5,783 nt of DNA from Lachnospiraceae bacterium (GCA_014804385.1 JAAUZW010000036.1:23732-29514), one strand, 5' to 3'. Shown: positions 1-5,772, counted from the stretch's first letter. Notes: a model not told the origin generated them from the sequence alone. Made by a program: numbers and translations.

Positions 1-518
1 ATATACTCAAAGCGATAACGGTACATCTGCTCGGACAGATTATTGATCAGCTGAACCAGCCTCTGGTTGCCCGTGGCCTGTACAATGATGTCGTGAAGCT
101 CCACATCAGCCTCCGCAATGGCAACTGCATCCCCGGTTCGGGTGACTTCCTCAAAATGGTCACAGGCTCTCTTGAGCGATGCCTTCCCCTCCGCTGTGAT
201 CCTGTCACAGGCAAGCTCCGCACAGAGCGCATCCAGAGCGCGGCGCACCTCCAGCACATCCTGCAGGCTTTTTTCCGTGATCTGTGCCACCTCAGCTCCC
301 CGTCTGGGAATCATGGTGACCAGTCCCTCTAATTCCAGCTTACGTATTGCCTCCCGGATCGGCGTCCGGCTCACTCCCAGACGGTTCGCCAGATGTATCT
401 CCATCAGCCGCTCGCCCGGCTTAAGTTCTCCTGTCAGGATCGCCCTGCGCAGTGTGTTGAACACCACGTCACGCAGCGGAAGGAACTCATCCATATTTAC
501 TGTAAAATCATTTTCCAT
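1..518 (-). CDS. GntR-family transcriptional regulator, FadR/FCD subfamily (C-terminus cut by window edge)
   Basis: This is a DNA-binding repressor or activator of the GntR superfamily, FadR subfamily with an FCD ligand domain. I translated it by hand: the ATG at 518-516 gives 172 complete codons running off the left edge. A winged helix-turn-helix spans residues about 15-75, with the hallmark stretch LANRLGVSRTPIREAIRKLE at 43-62 followed by the wing (GLVTMIPRRGAEV). The FCD domain starts near residue 84. Its ADVELHDII segment supplies Asp138 and His142, which in this family are usually the first two ligands of a metal or effector site; the later His residues would lie outside the window. 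FCD regulators are normally about 220-240 residues, so roughly a quarter is missing. AAGGAG sits 7 nt before the ATG. The gene follows ispE by 19 nt, indicating one operon. The effector cannot be told from sequence; family members often sense organic or sugar acids. Confidence 0.95.
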   Translation of the reverse strand, partial: MENDFTVNMDEFLPLRDVVFNTLRRAILTGELKPGERLMEIHLANRLGVSRTPIREAIRKLELEGLVTMIPRRGAEVAQITEKSLQDVLEVRRALDALCAELACDRITAEGKASLKRACDHFEEVTRTGDAVAIAEADVELHDIIVQATGNQRLVQLINNLSEQMYRYRFEY

Positions 519-537
519 ATATTATCTCCTTCTGTTT

Positions 538-1422
538 CTAAGGTGTCCCGCCCGTCTGCGTATATCCCTCACAGCATGTCGTCACAAACACAGCGCCCGC
601 AAGCCGCTTCTCCTCTATGGCCGCCGCGATCTGCGACGCCTGCTCCTTCTCCTTACAAATACCGAATACGGTGGGACCGCTGCCGCTCATCAGCGCGTTC
701 TCCGCTCCCATTTCCCGCATCAGCTCCTTTAATCCGCCAATAACAGGATATTCCCTCTCTGTGACCGTCTCCAGCACATTGCCCATTCTGTCGGTGACAC
801 CTTTCAGATCTCCGACCGCAAGCGCCTGCGCCATACCATCGATATCGGGATGATAGGACAGTTTATCCGCCTGCAGGTGTCCGTAGACAAAGGCAGTAGA
901 CACATCGATGGGCGGCTTCGCCACCACCAGATGACAGGCCGGAGGCGGTGTCAACGGTGTCAGAATCTCTCCGATCCCCTCCGAGAGCATGGTCCCTCCC
1001 ACAAGGCAGTAGGGAATGTCCGCCCCCAGCTTTACCCCCAGCTCTTGCAGTTCCTCTGTGGAACAGCCCAGCCCCAAAAGGGTGTTCACTCCCCGCAGCG
1101 CAGCGGCCGCATCAGCGCTTCCGCCCGCCATGCCCGCCGCGATAGGAATCCGCTTTTTTAAGGTGATCTCCACGCCCTCCGTGATTTTTTTCTCCTGCAG
1201 CAGAAGAGCCGCCGCGCGGCAAATCAGATTATCCGTCCCCGCCGACAGATCCGCGCCCTCTATCCTGAGCGCAATGCCGGGCTCTTTCCGCTTTCGGAAT
1301 GTCAGATCGTCATAAATATCCACGGTCTGCATGATCATCTTTAATTCATGATAGCCATCCGGCCTGCGCCGTAATACATCCAGCCCTAAATTTATTTTTC
1401 CGTAAGCTCTCTCTTTCACCAT
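538..1422 (-). CDS. ispE: 4-diphosphocytidyl-2-C-methyl-D-erythritol kinase
   Basis: IspE is the cytosolic GHMP kinase that phosphorylates 4-diphosphocytidyl-2-C-methylerythritol at the 2-hydroxyl using ATP, a middle step of the MEP pathway to isoprenoid precursors. The 294-residue protein shows the expected motifs in order: AYGKINLGLDV near the N-terminus with the probable catalytic Lys9; DGYHEL at 22-27; the glycine-rich ATP loop PIAAGMAGGSADAAAA at 93-108; KLGADIPYCL at 131-140 with the probable catalytic Asp135; and the third GHMP motif LMSGSGPTVFG at 244-254. The length is normal. The reading frame is open further upstream to 1518, but the extra 32 residues are Lys/Tyr-rich, unlike the family, and would overlap the promoter. 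The ATG at 1422-1420 is therefore preferred, although its ribosome site (AAAGGA, about 14 nt upstream) is spaced rather far. The TAG stop is 19 nt before the GntR start. Confidence 0.96.
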   Translation of the reverse strand: MVKERAYGKINLGLDVLRRRPDGYHELKMIMQTVDIYDDLTFRKRKEPGIALRIEGADLSAGTDNLICRAAALLLQEKKITEGVEITLKKRIPIAAGMAGGSADAAAALRGVNTLLGLGCSTEELQELGVKLGADIPYCLVGGTMLSEGIGEILTPLTPPPACHLVVAKPPIDVSTAFVYGHLQADKLSYHPDIDGMAQALAVGDLKGVTDRMGNVLETVTEREYPVIGGLKELMREMGAENALMSGSGPTVFGICKEKEQASQIAAAIEEKRLAGAVFVTTCCEGYTQTGGTP

Positions 1423-1458
1423 GATCGACTGTAATTTCCTTTGTTTAGCTGAAACATT

Positions 1459-1487
1459 TTTATAGTAATAATGTATTTTGTATACAA
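1459..1487 (-). promoter_or_regulatory. Predicted sigma-A promoter for ispE-gntR
   Basis: On the minus strand, TTGTAT (1487-1482) and TATAAA (1464-1459) are separated by exactly 17 bp. The -10 box matches the vegetative consensus at 5 of 6 positions; the -35 is poorer at 3 of 6. Transcription would start near 1452, giving a leader of about 30 nt before the ispE ATG. The -35 box lies within the TTTGTATACAAA palindrome, so a protein bound there would block RNA polymerase. The assignment rests on sequence match and position only. Confidence 0.55.
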
Positions 1488-1509
1488 AGATTGTACTTAA
1501 TTTTGTACA
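1477..1509. promoter_or_regulatory. Candidate GntR-type operator with flanking half-sites
   Basis: Positions 1477-1488 form a perfect 12-bp palindrome, TTTGTATACAAA. Two further TTGTAC half-sites follow at 1491-1496 and 1503-1508, so the TTGTA motif recurs at 12-13 bp intervals. The core TTGTATACAA is the type of operator bound by several GntR-superfamily regulators; the Bacillus subtilis gnt operator, as I recall, contains the same core. Because a GntR gene is the second gene of the operon starting here, autoregulation is the simplest reading. That is inference; AT-rich intergenic DNA can produce short palindromes by chance. Confidence 0.5.
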
Positions 1510-1566
1510 CACTGTCAAGTTTCCTCTTTCTTAAAGGAATTTTTTGCAAAATTTCTTTTTTTCTTC

Positions 1567-1594
1567 TAATCTATTCGATAAAACGGTACGATAT
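1567..1594 (+). promoter_or_regulatory. Weak sigma-28-like promoter candidate upstream of the 209-residue gene
   Basis: TAAT at 1567-1570 and TACGATAT at 1587-1594 are separated by 16 bp. This resembles the motility sigma factor consensus (TAAA, about 15 bp, GCCGATAA) but has several mismatches. A sigma-A alternative, TTGCAA at 1544-1549 with TAATCT at 1567-1572, has correct 17-bp spacing but a poor -10. A TATAGT box at 1592-1597 has no convincing -35. The gene must have a promoter in this gap, but I cannot decide which one. Confidence 0.2.
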
Positions 1595-1610
1595 AGTAGA
1601 TAGAAAAGGG

Positions 1611-1630
1611 AGACTGCCCTATGGCGGTCT
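1611..1630 (+). promoter_or_regulatory. Leader hairpin upstream of the 209-residue gene
   Basis: AGACTGCC (1611-1618) and GGCGGTCT (1623-1630) form an 8-bp stem with one T-G wobble and the four-base loop CTAT. It sits 47 nt before the ATG at 1678, so it would be in the 5' untranslated region of that mRNA. Only three T residues follow, then ATG, so it is not a convincing terminator. It encloses the start of a five-codon open frame (1621-1638, MAVFM) that has a GGGAG sequence 8 nt upstream. The role is unknown; mRNA stabilisation or translational control are possibilities. Confidence 0.4.
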
Positions 1631-1677
1631 TTATGTAACAATAAACACTTATTACATTATCCAAGGAGGGATTACCC

Positions 1678-2307
1678 ATGAGCGTAAACGGAATTAGCAG
1701 TGTAGGCGCAAACGCTTACGAGACATACTCGACAACCACACAGACAGAGACGAAGCCCGCTGAAGAAATTGTGAGTCAGGACAAGGACAATGATCAAAAG
1801 AAAGATAACGGCGTAGTTTACGAGCCTTCAAAGGACACGGCTGTAGCCGCCAAGAAATATGTACAGAACACAGAGCTGATCAATAAGATGAAAGCGGATG
1901 CTGAGGCACACACACAGCAGCTGCAGAACATTGTACAGCAGTTGATGACCAAGCAGGGACAGACCTTCAATGTTGCCAACGGCAATATGTGGCAGTTCCT
2001 TGCAAGCGGTAAATTTGAGGTGGATGAGGCTACCAAGCTGCAGGCACAGGAGGATGTATCCGAGGACGGTTACTGGGGCGTTAAGCAGACCTCCAACAGA
2101 ATCCTCGATTTCGCTACCGCTCTGACCGGCGGCGATCCGAGCAAGATCGAAGATATGCGTGCAGCTTTTGAGAAGGGTTACAAGCAGGCGGAGAAGACTT
2201 GGGGCGGCGAGCTTCCCGAGATTTCCAAGCAGACCTATGACGCTGTTATGGCCGGCTTTGACAAGATGGCTGAGGATGCAGCCCAGACTGTTGAAACCAC
2301 TAACTAA
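1678..2307 (+). CDS. Conserved hypothetical protein with a DUF5610-like C-terminal region, 209 residues
   Basis: I cannot assign a function. The start is set by AAGGAGGG 7 nt before the ATG, a near-ideal ribosome site. The protein has no Cys, no signal peptide and no membrane segment. Residues 1-55 are low-complexity (Ser, Thr, Asp and Lys rich) and probably disordered. Residues 55-95 look helical and Gln-rich, possibly coiled coil. Residues 96-197 look like a compact domain with the patterns EDGYWGVKQTSNRILDFA (129-146), LTGGDPSKIEDMR (149-161) and GYKQAEKTWGGELPEIS (167-183). That last pattern (helix, then AEK..GG.LP.IS..T) reminds me of DUF5610-type proteins, some found near flagellar genes; this is recollection, not a search. 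Codons favour AAG, CAG and GAG, and together with the strong ribosome site and strong terminator this suggests high expression. It is transcribed alone, divergent from ispE and convergent with the next gene. Confidence 0.85.
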   Translation: MSVNGISSVGANAYETYSTTTQTETKPAEEIVSQDKDNDQKKDNGVVYEPSKDTAVAAKKYVQNTELINKMKADAEAHTQQLQNIVQQLMTKQGQTFNVANGNMWQFLASGKFEVDEATKLQAQEDVSEDGYWGVKQTSNRILDFATALTGGDPSKIEDMRAAFEKGYKQAEKTWGGELPEISKQTYDAVMAGFDKMAEDAAQTVETTN

Positions 2308-2330
2308 TCTTCCATAAAACAGAACAAAAT

Positions 2331-2367
2331 AAAAGGAACCACTGTGACAGCACGGTGGTTCCTTTTT
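2331..2367 (+). terminator. Strong rho-independent terminator, probably bidirectional
   Basis: Positions 2331-2346 pair with 2351-2366 around the loop ACAG, giving a 16-bp stem with a single T-G wobble, and the 3' arm ends in a run of five T (2363-2367). It begins 23 nt after the stop of the 209-residue gene. Read on the minus strand, the stem is followed by TTTTATTTTG, so it can also end transcripts coming from the convergent spermidine-synthase-like gene. Confidence 0.93.
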
Positions 2368-2404
2368 ATGCGCAATACAGAAAAATGCCACAGCGTAGTA
2401 ACCC

Positions 2405-2433
2405 AAATCGAGTGCGCGGGCACTCGATTTTTT
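2405..2433 (+). terminator. Second rho-independent hairpin in the convergent gap
   Basis: AAATCGAGTGC (2405-2415) and GCACTCGATTT (2420-2430) form a perfect 11-bp stem with the loop GCGG. The T-run of six (2428-2433) lies on the plus strand, so it best fits as a backup terminator for the plus-strand gene. On the minus strand only TTT then GGG follows the stem, making it a weaker terminator for the spermidine-synthase-like gene, whose stop codon (2434-2432) overlaps the T-run. Confidence 0.8.
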
Positions 2434-4033
2434 ATAGGGCGTTGATCACACCGGTAATGCCCTGTTCTTCATAGATTTCCTTATAGTAAGCTACCTCATT
2501 GCGAATCAGCTCATCGATGACACGCATCCCCAAAAGTTCCACCGGCGCCTTGTCATCCGTCATAATACGATCACCCGCCTCGTAGGCCGTCAAGCCATCG
2601 GAAACCACATCCATCATCACAAGAAGACTTTCATCCGCGACAGTCTCCTTATGGCTTTCCAAATTGGCCAGCATATTCGGAGCATTGGAGGCAAAAAGCT
2701 CCCGGTTCGTGGACCCCTTCACATCTACGGTATAAACCTGATCAAAGACAGTGCTTATGGTATCCGCCAGATAGGCGTTGATACTGTCCTCGCCACTGCC
2801 GCGCATGTTCATATTGACCACCATCACGCCATTCTCTGTCAGATGATCTTTTACCAGCGTAAAAAATTCCGTGGAGGACATCTGAAACGGGATCGTAATA
2901 TCCTGATAGGCGTCCACCATGATCACATCATACTTTTCATCAATGGCATTCAAATACGCTCTGCCGTCGTAGGTGGTAACCTTCACATCTTCGGGCAGTT
3001 CGAAATATGCCCGCGCCAGCTTTGTGATCTTTTCGTCGATCTCCACCCCCTCCACCGGCATATCGCCGTAATAGGCGCGGCACTGATGCGCGTAGGTACC
3101 CGTCCCCATGCCAAGGATCAGCGTATTACAGTCTGACGGCTTCTCCCTGCCGGTCATCAAGGGCGCCGCCATCGCATAATCATAGTACATCCCTGTGAGT
3201 CCCTCATCTTTCATCAGAATCGACTGCACCCCGAAAAGCACATTGGTAGATAATATGACACTTCTGTCGCTTTCTTTTACCTGCAGGTAATTATAGATAG
3301 ACTCTCCTTCATAAGCCAGATCCGTCTCCCAAAAAGCAAAGCTGTCGGACGCCCCCGCGCCACAGCACAGGAAAAATAATACTGCCGCCACAGCGCTCTT
3401 TCGCAGACCGTTTCTTATGCTGATAAAATAGATTAGCCCCAACGCCAGCAGGATCGCAGCAAAGATCAGAAAAGTAACGGAGGTGCCTACCGCCGGAATG
3501 GAAAGAAATGTTGGCACAAAGGTGCCGATGATGCTGCCAATGGTGTTAAAAGCGCCCAGCGTTCCCACAATGCTGCCGCTGTCCTCCAGACTGTCAACGG
3601 AATACTTGACCAGAGAAGGCGTCACCGTCCCCAACAGGAAAAGAGGGAAGACAAAAATCACCATACAGGCCGCAAAAGCCGCCCAGATCAGGAAATTCGT
3701 ATTTACTGTAAAAATAAGCAGACCCGAAATCCCCAGAATGATATATTTTCCTACCACCGGGATCGCCGCGATCCAAACAGCCGCGACAAGAATCCGGGTG
3801 TACAGCTTGTCCGGATTCGGATTTTTATCCGCGCTTCGCCCGCCGTAGATGTTCCCCAGCGCCATGGCGATCATGATGGTGCCGATAATGATGGTCCACA
3901 CGATCTGGGAAGAGCTGAAATAGGGAGCAAGCAGCCTGCTCGCCCCCAGTTCCACTGCCATCACGGACATTCCTGCAAAAAATTCTGTCAGGTATAAAAA
4001 AATCTTGTTTTTCAAAATAGGTATGGTACGCAT
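2432..4033 (-). CDS. Membrane-anchored spermidine-synthase-like protein (fused MFS/spermidine synthase type)
   Basis: This 533-residue protein joins an N-terminal membrane region to a C-terminal class I methyltransferase-fold domain related to spermidine synthase. Hydrophobic segments lie at about 11-30, 44-62, 80-110, 113-136, 156-178, 184-205 and 212-227, with no canonical transporter signature. The soluble domain (about 240-515) shows ESIYNYLQV at 244-252, a glycine-rich loop LILGMGTGTYAHQC at 305-318, an acidic loop VEIDE at 330-334, YDGRAYL at 355-361, VDAYQD at 373-378 and the late signature TDDKAPVEL at 492-500. True SpeE usually has GGGDGG and D-x-x-D-P, so both are altered here (GMGTGT, and DAYQD without a following Pro). 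Aminopropyl transfer is therefore unproven and the substrate is unknown. No speD or other polyamine gene is nearby. AAAGGAG lies 7 nt before the ATG. A promoter (4135-4163) and a leader hairpin precede it. Confidence 0.9.
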   Translation of the reverse strand: MRTIPILKNKIFLYLTEFFAGMSVMAVELGASRLLAPYFSSSQIVWTIIIGTIMIAMALGNIYGGRSADKNPNPDKLYTRILVAAVWIAAIPVVGKYIILGISGLLIFTVNTNFLIWAAFAACMVIFVFPLFLLGTVTPSLVKYSVDSLEDSGSIVGTLGAFNTIGSIIGTFVPTFLSIPAVGTSVTFLIFAAILLALGLIYFISIRNGLRKSAVAAVLFFLCCGAGASDSFAFWETDLAYEGESIYNYLQVKESDRSVILSTNVLFGVQSILMKDEGLTGMYYDYAMAAPLMTGREKPSDCNTLILGMGTGTYAHQCRAYYGDMPVEGVEIDEKITKLARAYFELPEDVKVTTYDGRAYLNAIDEKYDVIMVDAYQDITIPFQMSSTEFFTLVKDHLTENGVMVVNMNMRGSGEDSINAYLADTISTVFDQVYTVDVKGSTNRELFASNAPNMLANLESHKETVADESLLVMMDVVSDGLTAYEAGDRIMTDDKAPVELLGMRVIDELIRNEVAYYKEIYEEQGITGVINAL

Positions 4034-4062
4034 TTGACAACTCCTTTATCCTGCGTTTTTTT

Positions 4063-4128
4063 GCGTGAAACTTAGTGTTTCTTAGCGAAGCAGCCTCTGC
4101 TGCTGAGTTTTAGAAGCACTTTTCACGC
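4063..4128 (-). repeat. 66-nt nested inverted repeat in the leader of the spermidine-synthase-like gene
   Basis: Three stacked stems fold on one axis. The outer stem is GCGTGAAA (4063-4070) with TTTCACGC (4121-4128). The middle stem is AGTGTTTCT (4074-4082) with AGAAGCACT (4112-4120), with one wobble. The inner stem is AGCAGC (4089-4094) with GCTGCT (4099-4104), loop CTCT. Read on the minus strand it is followed by seven A, not U, so it is not a normal intrinsic terminator. It starts almost exactly where the promoter at 4135-4163 predicts the mRNA 5' end. It could be a 5' stem-loop that stabilises or regulates the mRNA, or one copy of a dispersed palindromic element. Confidence 0.75.
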
Positions 4129-4134
4129 TATTAC

Positions 4135-4163
4135 AGTATATATGATGATTTCTTCTTTTACAA
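4135..4163 (-). promoter_or_regulatory. Predicted sigma-A promoter for the spermidine-synthase-like gene
   Basis: On the minus strand, TTGTAA (4163-4158) and TATACT (4140-4135) are separated by exactly 17 bp, matching consensus at 4 and 5 of 6 positions. The predicted start is near 4128, giving a leader of about 95 nt that begins with the nested hairpin. It lies just downstream of the sipL stop, so the gene can be transcribed independently, although no clear terminator blocks read-through from sipL. Confidence 0.6.
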
Positions 4164-4174
4164 TCTCAAAATAT

Positions 4175-4192
4175 CCTATATCCCCTATATCC
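4175..4192. repeat. Perfect 9-bp tandem duplication spanning the sipL stop codon
   Basis: CCTATATCC occurs twice back to back (4175-4183 and 4184-4192), with a partial third ATATCC-like unit just to the left. The unit is a multiple of three, so on the minus strand it repeats the stop in frame: TAG at 4187-4185, then GGG ATA, then TAG at 4178-4176. This is probably a small slippage duplication. Confidence 0.8.
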
Positions 4193-5741
4193 CGCCTTTG
4201 ACCACCAGAATCTTATCCCCGGCATTGATCTCCTCCGTGGGCAGTTCGTTGACCTCTTTGAGCTGCGACACCGGCACATAGTAACGTTTCCCGATATCCC
4301 ACAGCGTATCTCCCGGTCCGGCGATGCAGATGACCATGCCCGGCAGTTCGCTTAACTTGTTCAGATCAAGCGCTTCCTCCCGGATATCCGTGACCAGATC
4401 ACGGTTTTGCAGCGCAAATACGATCACCTTGAACTGCAGCGTTGCCTTTACATCCAGTTCGTCGCTGTCTAACATAGTCACCGTCAGCTGCTCAATGCTG
4501 CTGCTCAGCTTATAGAGACAGGTGGGCAGAATATTATCCGCCTCGATCACATACTGGAAGGGCAGCTCGTTGACGGTAGAGTAAAGAGATTTGGCCCCGC
4601 CTGCGCACAGATACAATGTGGTCACCAGGAGCGTCCCTGTAATGGCAATCCCATTCTCCACAATGGTCTGTTCGTTGATCTGGATCTCGCCCTCCGAGTG
4701 AATCAGCTGGTACATCGGCATTTCCGGATTCTGGATTCGCGCATGCTCCGCAATCTTGCACTTGCCGCTGCCCGCAAGCAGGAGACTCTTTAATGGCATC
4801 TGTGTGGTCAACGCCTCAATCTCCCGGTCTACGCCATAGACATCGGAGAGCACCTCCAGATTTTCCTCCTCATAAAGATGAATATCCAGATCCAGTACCG
4901 GCTCCACGCAAAAGACCCTCTCTTCTCCATCGAAATCCTGCCGCACCTCCACATTGCACTGGCCCAGATGATATTGAATCGACGGAATCATATTCTCACG
5001 GCAGCCGTGACATTCGATGATGCCGCTGAAAGGCACCGTATTTTCGTACCACTGTGTTCTGTCGTTATCTCCTTCGCCTTCATAGAGGAAAAACGCCTTC
5101 ATCTCTCCCTGAATCGAAATCTTCTCCTCCAACGCCTTGAATTCCACATGATCGAAGCAAATATGATGCCATATCGTCTGGAATACATTGGGCAGATTAC
5201 CGGTCAGTTCCATCTCTTCCTTCAGGCGGAAAATGTCTTTCTTGTGCAGCACCAGCTCCGCCACCGGATAGACACACTTTCGGTACTCTACCGGCTCCTC
5301 ATGGTAAAGATCCACCGCTGCTTCACATTCCATCTGCTCCTCCCTCTCCAGCACGAAGGAGATTACCGCCTGCACACTCAGCTTGCGGGAATTGATCAGT
5401 CCTACCGTCAGGTCCTCTATGCAATACTCCGTCAGGATCGTGTCACTGTTGCAGACGCCCTCCATATTCACCTTCTCCTCAAAGGGAATTACCGCCTCCA
5501 TGCTGGCGCAGGTGCCCTCCATGTCCGTCAGATACAATATGGACACCACCAGTTTTCCTTTCAGGCTTACCGTATTCTCACCGGGACGGATCTCCTCCAT
5601 AATGATCTCGCCCTTGCTGCTCAGCAGATAGTTCGCATCCATCTTGTTATCTGAAATATTCACATCTTCTTCCAATACCATCTGGGTGCCGGCTCTGCCG
5701 TTTATCCGGTCCATATGTATCTTTTTCTTCACTAATTCCAC
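4185..5741 (-). CDS. sipL: SipL-like spore morphogenesis protein (DUF3794/SPOCS repeats plus C-terminal LysM)
   Basis: In Clostridioides difficile SipL acts in the mother cell, where its LysM domain binds SpoIVA and helps anchor the spore coat to the forespore surface. This protein has the same build and about the same length (518 residues). It opens with MELVKKKIHMDR, typical of the family, then three DUF3794-like beta-rich units at roughly 30-135, 175-290 and 325-440. A C-terminal LysM follows at about 473-515 (AGPGDTLWDIGKRYYVP, then NELPTEEINAGDKILVV). There is no signal peptide or membrane segment, as expected for a mother-cell cytosolic protein. The usual D-x-K-P-D stretch early in the first unit reads DNKMDAN here, a modest divergence. 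GTG at 5741-5739 is chosen because AGGGAGG lies 8 nt upstream and the protein then begins like its relatives; the frame stays open to the window edge. Other DUF3794-LysM proteins of unknown role exist, so the exact symbol is less certain than the family. Confidence 0.87.
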   Translation of the reverse strand: MELVKKKIHMDRINGRAGTQMVLEEDVNISDNKMDANYLLSSKGEIIMEEIRPGENTVSLKGKLVVSILYLTDMEGTCASMEAVIPFEEKVNMEGVCNSDTILTEYCIEDLTVGLINSRKLSVQAVISFVLEREEQMECEAAVDLYHEEPVEYRKCVYPVAELVLHKKDIFRLKEEMELTGNLPNVFQTIWHHICFDHVEFKALEEKISIQGEMKAFFLYEGEGDNDRTQWYENTVPFSGIIECHGCRENMIPSIQYHLGQCNVEVRQDFDGEERVFCVEPVLDLDIHLYEEENLEVLSDVYGVDREIEALTTQMPLKSLLLAGSGKCKIAEHARIQNPEMPMYQLIHSEGEIQINEQTIVENGIAITGTLLVTTLYLCAGGAKSLYSTVNELPFQYVIEADNILPTCLYKLSSSIEQLTVTMLDSDELDVKATLQFKVIVFALQNRDLVTDIREEALDLNKLSELPGMVICIAGPGDTLWDIGKRYYVPVSQLKEVNELPTEEINAGDKILVVKGGI

Positions 5742-5749
5742 AAAAAAGT

Positions 5750-5756
5750 CCTCCCT
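5750..5756 (-). promoter_or_regulatory. Ribosome binding site that sets the sipL GTG start
   Basis: On the minus strand AGGGAGG lies 8 nt before GTG at 5741. Translation from any upstream in-frame codon would read through this site, so it marks 5741 as the true start and shows that the gene is complete within the window. Confidence 0.8.
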
Positions 5757-5772
5757 GCATGTACTTACTATA

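Noticed and set aside
118..732. Plus-strand open frame of 204 codons across the GntR and ispE genes
   Set aside because: It spans two genes on the opposite strand and their junction, is rich in Arg, Ser and Leu with no domain, and has no plausible promoter.
1423..1518. N-terminal extension of IspE by 32 residues
   Set aside because: The added residues are not IspE-like and would lie upstream of the predicted transcription start. The family begins a few residues before AYGKINL.
1521..1551. AT-rich inverted repeats (TTCC...GGAA and the TTTTGCAAAA palindrome) in the divergent gap
   Set aside because: The stems are only 4-5 bp and easily arise in AT-rich DNA; they are not placed as a terminator for any gene.
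1491..1697. Plus-strand 68-codon frame in the divergent gap
   Set aside because: It overlaps the operator and the leader and runs past the real ATG at 1678 in another frame, with low-complexity hydrophobic content and no ribosome site.
1828..2406. Minus-strand 192-codon frame opposite the 209-residue gene
   Set aside because: Its start has no ribosome site, it crosses the strong bidirectional terminator, and its Cys/Leu/His-rich composition is typical of antisense reading.
2432..4033. Annotation as a true spermidine synthase (speE)
   Set aside because: Key loops differ from SpeE, there is a large membrane region, and no polyamine genes are adjacent. Only family-level similarity is supported.
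4063..4128. Reading the nested hairpin as a rho-independent terminator for sipL
   Set aside because: The minus-strand sequence after the stem is a run of A, not U, and a good promoter lies immediately upstream of the hairpin, so a leader or repeat is more likely.
4878..5654. Long plus-strand open frame of 258 codons opposite sipL
   Set aside because: It is fully antisense to a gene with clear SPOCS and LysM motifs, is His/Leu/Arg-rich without recognisable domains, and has no ribosome site. It is a shadow frame.
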